Below are positions 57,630 to 64,000 of a stretch of 64,000 nt of DNA, piece by piece; position 1 is the stretch's first letter; each line of letters opens with the position of its first letter. Source of the DNA: Pseudomonas sp. RIT-PI-AD (GTDB taxonomy: Bacteria; Pseudomonadota; Gammaproteobacteria; Pseudomonadales; Pseudomonadaceae); the NCBI RefSeq assembly GCF_025642785.1, contig NZ_JANZKU010000014.1, positions 1 through 64,000 on the forward strand, given 5' to 3'. Under the pieces are notes generated by a model, which saw only the letters and a program-made list of their open reading frames with translations, did no database searches and had not been told where the DNA came from. The position numbers were made by a program, and so were the translations under genes.

Positions 57630-59606
57630 ATGACCGATGATCGCCACGCCCAGCTCGACTGGGACGAAACCGGCCAGCCACGCTCGCGGCTGTTCGGCGA
57701 CGTGTATTTCTCCCAGGCCTCCGGGCTCGACGAAACCCGCCACGTGTTCCTCGCCAACAACCATCTGCCGGAGCGTTTCGCCGCGCTGCCCGCCGGCGGG
57801 CGGCTGACCATCGGCGAGACCGGCTTCGGCACCGGGCTGAATTTCCTCGCTGCCTGGGCACTGTTCGAGGCGAGCGCGCCCGCCGACGCCCGGCTGCATT
57901 TCGTCAGCGTGGAGAAGTACCCGCTGCGCCGCGACGACCTGCAACGCGCCCTCGCCCTCTGGCCGCAGCTGGAACCCCAGTCCGCCGCGTTGCTGCGGCA
58001 ATACGTCGGCGTGCATCCCGGCTTTCAGCGCCTGGTGTTCGCGGCCGGCCGGGTCACCCTGACCCTGCTGGTGGGCGATGCCCTGGACATGCTGCCGCAG
58101 CTGGACGCGCGCATCGACGCCTGGTTCCTCGACGGTTTTTCGCCGGCGAAGAACCCGCAGATGTGGACCCCGGCGCTTTTCGCCGAGCTGGCGCGTCTGT
58201 CGGCGCCGCAGGCGACCCTGGGCACCTTCACCAGCGCCGGCTTCGTGCGTCGCGGGCTGATCGCGGCCGGCTTCGCCATGCAGCGCACGCCCGGCCAGGG
58301 GCGCAAGCGCGAGGTGCTCAAGGGGGTGTTCGCCGGGGCGCCGCCCACGGACACCGCCACGCCGCCCGCCAAGGCCTGGTACGCCCGCCCGCCGGCCCCT
58401 CGCGGGCATCGCGAAGCCCTGGTGATCGGCGCCGGATTGGCCGGCTGCGCCAGCGCCGCCAGCCTCGCCGCCCGCGGCTGGCGGGTGACCGTGCTGGAGC
58501 GCCGCGACGACGTCGCGCGCGAGGCCTCGGGCAACCCCCAGGGTGTGCTCTACCTGAAACTGTCGGCCCACGGCACCGCGCTGTCGCGCTTGGTCCTCTC
58601 CGGCTTCGGGCATACCCGGCGCCTGCTGGAAAGCCTGCTCCGGGAGCGCGACTGGGCGCCCTGCGGCGTGCTGCAACTGGCCTTCGACGCCGCCGAGGCC
58701 ACCCGCCAGGCGGAACTCGCCGCGGCTTTCGGCGAGGACCTGCTGCAACCCCTCGACCGCCACCAGGCCGAAGCCCTGGCGGGCGTCGCCCTGGCCAGCG
58801 GCGGCCTGTTCTTCCCGGAAGCCGGCTGGGTCCATCCGCCGGCGTTGTGCCGCAGCCTGCTGGCCCATCCGGCGATCCGCTTGCTGCCGCACCGGGAGGC
58901 CCTGGCGTTGCGCCGCGAAGACGGCGAGTGGCTGGCCTGCGCCGGCGACGAAGTCCTCGCCCGCGCGCCGGTGGCGGTCCTGGCGGGCGCCGCCGAGGTG
59001 CTGCGCTTCGAGGAAACCCGCGACCTGCGCCTCAAGCGCATCCGCGGACAGATCACCCGCGTCCCCTGCACGCCGGCCAGCGCGGCCCTGCGCACCGTGC
59101 TCTGCGCCGAAGGCTACGTGGCGCCGGCGCGCGAGGGCGAACACACCCTCGGCGCCAGCTTCGATTTCCAGCGCCAGGACGACACGCCCAGCGCCGCCGA
59201 GCACGCCGGCAACCTCGAGTTGCTGCGGCAGATTTCCGCCGACCTCGGCCAGCGCCTGGCGGTGGACCGGTTATCCGCCGACGTCCTGGACGGGCGCGTG
59301 GGCTTTCGCTGCACCACCCCGGACTACCTGCCGGTGGTAGGCCCCCTGGCCGACAGCGCGCGGTTCGCCGAAGCCTATGGCGTACTGGCACGGGATGCCC
59401 GGCAACTGCCGCAGACGCCCTGCCCCTGGCTCGACGGGCTCTACGTCAACAGCGGCCACGGCTCCCGGGGGCTGATCAGCGCGCCGCTGGCGGCGGAGTT
59501 GCTGGCAGCCTGGCTGGAGGACGAGCCCCTGCCGCTGCCCCGCGAAGTCGCCGAAGCCTGCCATCCGAACCGGTTCCCCCTGCGCCGGCTGATCCGCGGC
59601 CGCTGA
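57630..59606 (+). CDS. mnmC: bifunctional tRNA mnm5s2U34 methyltransferase/FAD oxidoreductase MnmC
   Basis: Last steps of mnm5s2U34 synthesis in tRNA wobble uridines. ATG 57630 gives 658 residues. The N-terminal SAM-dependent methyltransferase domain (about 1-240) has the motif GETGFGTGLNFL and the FLDGFSPAKNPQMW segment. The C-terminal FAD oxidoreductase domain (about 265-655) starts with VIGAGLAGCASAASLAARGW. A TACTAT -10-like box is at 57595-57600. Length and domain order are normal. Confidence 0.96.
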   Translation: MTDDRHAQLDWDETGQPRSRLFGDVYFSQASGLDETRHVFLANNHLPERFAALPAGGRLTIGETGFGTGLNFLAAWALFEASAPADARLHFVSVEKYPLRRDDLQRALALWPQLEPQSAALLRQYVGVHPGFQRLVFAAGRVTLTLLVGDALDMLPQLDARIDAWFLDGFSPAKNPQMWTPALFAELARLSAPQATLGTFTSAGFVRRGLIAAGFAMQRTPGQGRKREVLKGVFAGAPPTDTATPPAKAWYARPPAPRGHREALVIGAGLAGCASAASLAARGWRVTVLERRDDVAREASGNPQGVLYLKLSAHGTALSRLVLSGFGHTRRLLESLLRERDWAPCGVLQLAFDAAEATRQAELAAAFGEDLLQPLDRHQAEALAGVALASGGLFFPEAGWVHPPALCRSLLAHPAIRLLPHREALALRREDGEWLACAGDEVLARAPVAVLAGAAEVLRFEETRDLRLKRIRGQITRVPCTPASAALRTVLCAEGYVAPAREGEHTLGASFDFQRQDDTPSAAEHAGNLELLRQISADLGQRLAVDRLSADVLDGRVGFRCTTPDYLPVVGPLADSARFAEAYGVLARDARQLPQTPCPWLDGLYVNSGHGSRGLISAPLAAELLAAWLEDEPLPLPREVAEACHPNRFPLRRLIRGR

Positions 59607-59799
59607 AGGACCTCGCACTTCCGGGGCCGACACCAGCAATGAAACCGGAGCCGTCCGGACGCGTCCCGGCCAAGGCGCAAGCACCCGGCAGGCACCTTTT
59701 TCTTATAACCGAACAATATAAAACTCATCCTAGATCTACCGGTCGGACCTTTAGCACGTCTCGAACGTGCCTCCCCAACGGCAACACCGGTAAGGACTT
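59607..59799. promoter_or_regulatory. promoter region of the NAGGN operon
   Basis: Gap of 193 bases between mnmC and asnO, with a conspicuous AT-rich patch (59698-59735, including TTATAA and TATAAAAC) in otherwise GC-rich DNA. A perfect inverted repeat GCACGT-CTCGA-ACGTGC sits at 59754-59770, about 30 bases before the start codon. Osmotic induction of this operon is known in other pseudomonads. The inverted repeat is a candidate operator or leader hairpin. Confidence 0.5.
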
Positions 59800-61569
59800 A
59801 TGTGCGGTATTTCTGGAGAACTACGTTTCGATGATCGACCGGCCGACTTGGCCGCGCTCGAGCGCATCACCCATCACCTCGCCCCGCGCGGCCCCGACGC
59901 CTGGGGCTTCCACAGCCAGGGCCCGGTCGCCCTGGGACACCGGCGGCTGAAGATCATGGACCTGTCGGACGCCTCGGCGCAGCCGATGGTGGACAGCGAC
60001 CTGGGCCTCGCCCTCAGCTTCAACGGCGCGATCTACAACTACCCCGAACTGCGCGGCGAGCTGGAAGGCCTCGGCTATCGCTTCCACTCCGGCGGCGACA
60101 CCGAGGTGCTGCTCAAGGGCTACCACGCCTGGGGCGAGGCGCTGTTGCCGAAACTCAACGGCATGTTCGCCTTCGCCATCTGGGAACGCGACCGGCAGAG
60201 CCTGTTCATCGCCCGCGACCGCCTCGGGGTCAAGCCCCTGTACCTGTCGCAGACCGCCCAGCGCCTGCGCTTCGCCTCGACGCTGCCGGCCCTGCTGAAG
60301 GGCGGCGACATCGCCGGCACCCTGGACCCGGTGGCGCTCAACCACTATCTGAATTTCCACGCGGTGGTGCCCGCGCCGCGCACCCTGATCGCCGGCGTGG
60401 AGAAACTGCCGCCGGCCAGTTGGCTGCGGATCGACGCCCAGGGCCGCTGCGAGCGGAAAACCTGGTGGCAGTTGGATTACGGCCCGCGTGAAGACGAACT
60501 GAACCTGGGCCTGGAAGACTGGCGCGACCGCCTGCTGGACGGCCTGCGCGACGCCGTGGGCATCCGCCAGCGGGCCGCCCGCGAAGTGGGCGTGTTGCTC
60601 TCCGGCGGGGTGGACTCCAGCCTGCTGGTGGGCCTGCTGGCCGAGGCCGGCGTCGACGACCTGCTGACCTTCTCCATCGGGTTCCAGGACGCCGGTGGCG
60701 AGCGCGGCGACGAATTCGAATTTTCCGACCTGATCGCGCGGCGCTACGGCACCCGTCACCACCAATTGCGCATCGACGAGCATGAAGTGATCGAGCAGTT
60801 GCCGGCGGCTTTCCGCGCCATGAGCGAACCGATGGTCAGCCACGACTGCATCGCCTTCTACCTGCTCTCCCGCGAGGTTTCCAAGCACTGCAAGGTGGTG
60901 CAGAGCGGCCAGGGCGCCGACGAACTGTTCGGCGGCTATCACTGGTACCCGCCACTGGTCGGCAGCGACGATCCCTTCGCCAGCTACCGGGCGGCGTTCT
61001 TCGACCGCAGCCATGCCGAGTACACCGCCACGGTGCACCCGGACTGGCTCGCCCATGACGCCGCGGGCGAGTACGTCCGCGCCCACTTCCAACAACCCGG
61101 CGCGCTCGATCCGGTGGACAAGGCGCTGCGCCTGGACAGCACGGTAATGCTGGTGGACGACCCGGTGAAACGGGTCGACAACATGACCATGGCCTGGGGC
61201 CTGGAAGCCCGGGTGCCGTTCCTCGACTACCGCGTGGCCGAGCTGTCGGCGCGCATTCCTTCGCGCTTCAAGCTGGGCGACGGCGGCAAGCAGGTGCTCA
61301 AGGAAGCGGCACGGCTGGTGATCCCCCACGAGGTGATCGACCGCAAGAAGGGCTATTTCCCGGTACCCGGCCTCAAGCACCTGCAGGGCAAGACCCGCGA
61401 CTGGGTGCGCGAGCTGCTGCTCGATCCCAGCCAGAACCGCGGCTATTTCCAGGTGGACATGCTCGACCGCCTGCTCAGCGACCCGTCCCAGGACCTGACC
61501 CCGCTACGCGGCTCGAAGCTCTGGCAGCTCGCCACCCTCAACCTGTGGCTGAACGAACAGGGCCTCTAG
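59800..61569 (+). CDS. asnO: N-acetylglutaminylglutamine amide synthase, asparagine-synthase type (AsnO)
   Basis: Amidates N-acetylglutaminylglutamine to the osmoprotectant NAGGN. The 589 residues have an N-terminal Ntn glutaminase domain with catalytic Cys2 (MCGISGELRF) and a C-terminal ATP-pyrophosphatase domain with SGGVDSSLL. General asparagine synthetase would look similar. The next gene (ngg) and an M42 peptidase identify it as the NAGGN enzyme. TAAGGA precedes ATG 59800. Confidence 0.93.
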   Translation: MCGISGELRFDDRPADLAALERITHHLAPRGPDAWGFHSQGPVALGHRRLKIMDLSDASAQPMVDSDLGLALSFNGAIYNYPELRGELEGLGYRFHSGGDTEVLLKGYHAWGEALLPKLNGMFAFAIWERDRQSLFIARDRLGVKPLYLSQTAQRLRFASTLPALLKGGDIAGTLDPVALNHYLNFHAVVPAPRTLIAGVEKLPPASWLRIDAQGRCERKTWWQLDYGPREDELNLGLEDWRDRLLDGLRDAVGIRQRAAREVGVLLSGGVDSSLLVGLLAEAGVDDLLTFSIGFQDAGGERGDEFEFSDLIARRYGTRHHQLRIDEHEVIEQLPAAFRAMSEPMVSHDCIAFYLLSREVSKHCKVVQSGQGADELFGGYHWYPPLVGSDDPFASYRAAFFDRSHAEYTATVHPDWLAHDAAGEYVRAHFQQPGALDPVDKALRLDSTVMLVDDPVKRVDNMTMAWGLEARVPFLDYRVAELSARIPSRFKLGDGGKQVLKEAARLVIPHEVIDRKKGYFPVPGLKHLQGKTRDWVRELLLDPSQNRGYFQVDMLDRLLSDPSQDLTPLRGSKLWQLATLNLWLNEQGL

Positions 61570-61582
61570 GAGAACACGCACC

Positions 61583-63337
61583 ATGAAAGGACAGGCCAGC
61601 CCGTCCCACCTCCACAGCCAGCGCCTGTTGCGCGGCCAGGCGCCGACCTACGAGCGCCTGCAAGCCCGGCTGGCGGAAGATCACCAGGCCAAGCCCAGCC
61701 AGCCGCAATACCTGCATTGCGGCTGGGGTCGCCTGTTGCTCGGGCACACCTACCCCGATGCCGCCGGCCTCGCCGAGGAACTGCTCGCGGAAAACCCCGG
61801 CGAGCGCGACATCGCCCTCTATGTGGCGGCGCCCCAGCAAGTGCTGGCGCAAGCGCCGCAACAGCTGTTCCTCGACCCTTCCGACACCCTGCGCCTGTGG
61901 TTCAGCGACTACCGACCGGCGCGTCGGGCATTCCGCGGTTTTCGCATCCGCCGCGCCCACAGCGACGACGACTGGACCGCGATCAACCAGCTCTACCGCG
62001 GGCGCGGCATGCTGCCGGTGCAGCCGCAGCGGATCACCCCGCGACACAAGGGCGGGCCGGTCTACTGGCTGGCCGAGGACAGCGCCAGCGGCGAGGTGGT
62101 CGGCAGCGTCATGGGCCTCAACCATGCCCGCGCCTTCGACGACCCCGAGGGCGGTTCGAGCCTCTGGTGCCTGGCGGTGTCCCCGGTGTGCAGCCGGCCC
62201 GGCGTCGGCGAGGCCCTGGTGCGCCACCTGATCGAGCATTTCATGAGCCGCGAGCTCAGCTACCTCGACCTCTCGGTGCTGCACAACAACAAGCAGGCCA
62301 AGGCGCTCTATAGCAAGCTGGGCTTCCGCGACCTGGCCACCTTCGCCATCAAGCGCAAGAACGGCATCAACCAGCAGCTCTACCTCGGCCCCAGCCCCGA
62401 AGAAGACCTCAACCCCTACGCGCGGATCATCGTCGACGAGGCGCACCGGCGCGGCATCGAAGTCCGCGTGGACGACGCCGAGGCCGGCCTCTTCACCCTC
62501 AACCATGGCGGCCGGCGGGTACGCTGCCGCGAGTCGCTGTGCGACCTCACCAGCGCGGTGAGCATGACCCTCTGCCAGGACAAGACCCTCACCCACCGCG
62601 TACTCCGCCAGGCCGGCATCAGCCTGCCGGCGCAGCGGCGCGCAGGCAGCCCGGAAGAGAACGCGCTGTTCCTCGCCGAACACGGCAGCGTGGTGGTCAA
62701 GCCGGTGGACGGCGAGCAGGGCAAGGGCGTGGCGGTGGACCTGCGCAGCGACGAGGAGGTCGCCAAGGCGATCAAGGCCGCCCAGCGTTTCGACGCCAAC
62801 GTGCTGTTGGAAAGCTTCCACGCCGGGCTCGACCTGCGCATCGTGGTGATCGGCTATGAGGTGGTGGCCGCGGCGATCCGCCGCCCGGCGGAAGTGGTCG
62901 GCGACGGCCAGCACAGCATCCGCGCGCTGATCGAGGCCCAGAGCCGGCGACGCCAGGCCGCCACCGGCGGCGAGAGCCGGATTCCGCTGGATGCCGAAAC
63001 CGAACGCACCCTGAAGGCGGCCGGATACGGCTACTCCAGCGTGCTCCCCGCCGGCACCCGCCTGGCCGTGCGGCGCACCGCCAACCTGCACACCGGCGGC
63101 ACCCTGGAGGACGTCACCGACAGCCTGCATCCGCACCTGGCGGATGCCGCGATCCGGGCCGCCCGGGCGCTGGAAATCCCGGTGGTGGGCCTCGACCTGC
63201 TGGTACCCGCCGCGGACGCCGCCGAATACGTGATGATCGAAGCCAACGAACGCGTCGGCCTCGCCAATCACCAGCCACGCCCGACGGCCGAGCGTTTCAT
63301 CGATCTGCTCTTCCCGCTCAGTCAAGCCCCCGCCTGA
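61583..63337 (+). CDS. ngg: N-acetylglutaminylglutamine synthetase (Ngg)
   Basis: Makes N-acetylglutaminylglutamine from glutamine and acetyl donor. The 584-residue protein fuses a GNAT acetyltransferase domain (about 110-250, with SPVCSRPGVGEALVRHL) to a C-terminal ATP-grasp domain resembling cyanophycin synthetase/GshF (about 285-580, VVVKPVDGEQGKGVAVDL). It starts 13 bases after the asnO stop, with AGGAG 9 bases upstream. The pairing with asnO is diagnostic of the NAGGN osmoprotectant pathway. Confidence 0.94.
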   Translation: MKGQASPSHLHSQRLLRGQAPTYERLQARLAEDHQAKPSQPQYLHCGWGRLLLGHTYPDAAGLAEELLAENPGERDIALYVAAPQQVLAQAPQQLFLDPSDTLRLWFSDYRPARRAFRGFRIRRAHSDDDWTAINQLYRGRGMLPVQPQRITPRHKGGPVYWLAEDSASGEVVGSVMGLNHARAFDDPEGGSSLWCLAVSPVCSRPGVGEALVRHLIEHFMSRELSYLDLSVLHNNKQAKALYSKLGFRDLATFAIKRKNGINQQLYLGPSPEEDLNPYARIIVDEAHRRGIEVRVDDAEAGLFTLNHGGRRVRCRESLCDLTSAVSMTLCQDKTLTHRVLRQAGISLPAQRRAGSPEENALFLAEHGSVVVKPVDGEQGKGVAVDLRSDEEVAKAIKAAQRFDANVLLESFHAGLDLRIVVIGYEVVAAAIRRPAEVVGDGQHSIRALIEAQSRRRQAATGGESRIPLDAETERTLKAAGYGYSSVLPAGTRLAVRRTANLHTGGTLEDVTDSLHPHLADAAIRAARALEIPVVGLDLLVPAADAAEYVMIEANERVGLANHQPRPTAERFIDLLFPLSQAPA

Positions 63338-63388
63338 ACCCGGTGCCATCCGCCTCGCCGGCGGATGGCACCCGCCCCGAGGTGAACC

Positions 63389-64000
63389 ATGGCCAAGCCA
63401 CTCCCCGATCCCGACCTGCATTACCTGCAAAAAGTGTTGCTGGAAATGCTCGCCATCCCCAGCCCCACCGGCTTCACCGACACCATCGTGCGCTACGTCG
63501 CCGAGCGCCTCGAGGAGCTCGGCATCCCCTTCGAGCTGACCCGTCGCGGAACCATCCGCGCGACCCTCAAGGGCCGTCGCAGCAGCCCGGACCGTGCGGT
63601 CTCCGCCCACCTCGACACCATCGGCGCGATCGTCCGCGAGTTGAAAAGCGATGGCCGCCTGGCCCTGGCACCGGTGGGCTGCTGGTCGAGCCGCTTCGCC
63701 GAGGGCAGCCGCGTCAGCGTGTTCACCGACGATGCCGTGCTACGCGGCAGTGTGCTGCCGTTGCTGGCATCCGGGCATGCCTTCAATACCGAAGTGGACA
63801 GCATGCCGATCAGTTGGGACCACGTCGAAGTCCGCCTCGACGCGCGTAGCGCCAGCCGCGCCGAATGCGAGGCACAGGGCGTGCGGGTCGGCGATTTCGT
63901 CGCCTTCGATCCCTTGCCGGAGTTCACCGACAGCGGCCATATCAGCGCCCGCCACCTGGACGACAAGGCCGGCGTCGCCGCGCTGCTGACGGCGTTGAAG
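63389..64000 (+). CDS. M42-family peptidase of the NAGGN system (3' end cut by window)
   Basis: The first 204 codons of a zinc aminopeptidase-type protein: ATG 63389, GAGGTG 6 bases upstream. The conserved opening LLEMLAIPSPTGFTDT and the first metal ligands SAHLDTIG and HLDDKAG are present. The M42/M20-like dimetal peptidase encoded after ngg in pseudomonads is thought to turn over NAGGN or a related dipeptide (inference from context). The remainder is beyond the window. Confidence 0.92.
   Translation, partial: MAKPLPDPDLHYLQKVLLEMLAIPSPTGFTDTIVRYVAERLEELGIPFELTRRGTIRATLKGRRSSPDRAVSAHLDTIGAIVRELKSDGRLALAPVGCWSSRFAEGSRVSVFTDDAVLRGSVLPLLASGHAFNTEVDSMPISWDHVEVRLDARSASRAECEAQGVRVGDFVAFDPLPEFTDSGHISARHLDDKAGVAALLTALK

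Overview
The window is one contiguous, GC-rich, gene-dense stretch of chromosome from a Pseudomonas of the P. aeruginosa lineage. The xcp type II secretion genes, metZ-purF-cvpA-folC-accD-trpF-truA-fimV-asd-leuB order, mpaR/orphan ccoN locus and NAGGN genes are all close relatives of P. aeruginosa genes. From memory of PAO1, however, they fall in several separate places there (around PA3095-3122, PA0854-0866, PA4129-4134 and PA3454-3461), and many residues differ. A sister species is therefore more likely than P. aeruginosa itself. I see no insertion sequence, prophage, tRNA, rRNA or CRISPR array, and nothing that looks recently acquired.

Layout. 1-1050: 5' part of an amino-acid-type (PctA-like) chemoreceptor. 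1195-11646: complete xcp type II secretion locus in two divergent operons, xcpRSTUVWXYZ leftward and xcpPQ rightward. 11721-19849: SDR, metZ, purF, cvpA, a SPOR protein, folC, accD and trpF. 19933-31894: truA, fimV, a non-canonical Asd paralogue, asd, then leuB, a methyltransferase, a DUF3617 protein, leuD and leuC, with a divergent LysR regulator. 32063-35737: a six-PAS GGDEF-EAL c-di-GMP enzyme closed by a strong terminator. 35799-39040: aroP and hpd (aromatic amino-acid uptake and catabolism) with a gene remnant between them.

39424-46948: a respiratory accessory module of a nitrite/sulfite reductase-type haemoprotein with its DUF934 partner, divergent from ccoG, the MocR regulator mpaR, and an orphan cbb3 oxidase subunit pair (ccoN4/ccoQ4-like). 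46959-51371: leftward genes for an ABC exporter, a DsbA-like thioredoxin-fold protein, TrhO tRNA hydroxylase, a BolA protein and a DUF2059 protein. 51565-57525: class II fumarase, a flavodoxin-fold quinone reductase, an EamA permease, a thiolase and polyphosphate:AMP phosphotransferase. 57630-64000: mnmC, then the start of the osmoprotectant NAGGN operon (asnO, ngg, M42-family peptidase, the last cut by the window edge).

Most genes are housekeeping or well-known accessory genes. The most interesting points are regulatory and evolutionary: an apparent TyrR/PhhR box upstream of hpd, a T-N11-A dyad plus leader hairpin between leuC and its divergent LysR gene, repeats in the unusually long nirA/ccoG divergent region, a truncated gene start resembling the FAH family beside hpd, an Asd paralogue whose catalytic His position is Asp, and a cysteine-rich tail on the ccoQ4-like peptide. 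I do not see a wholly unknown multigene system. The ccoG-mpaR-ccoN4Q4/nirA module is the closest to one.
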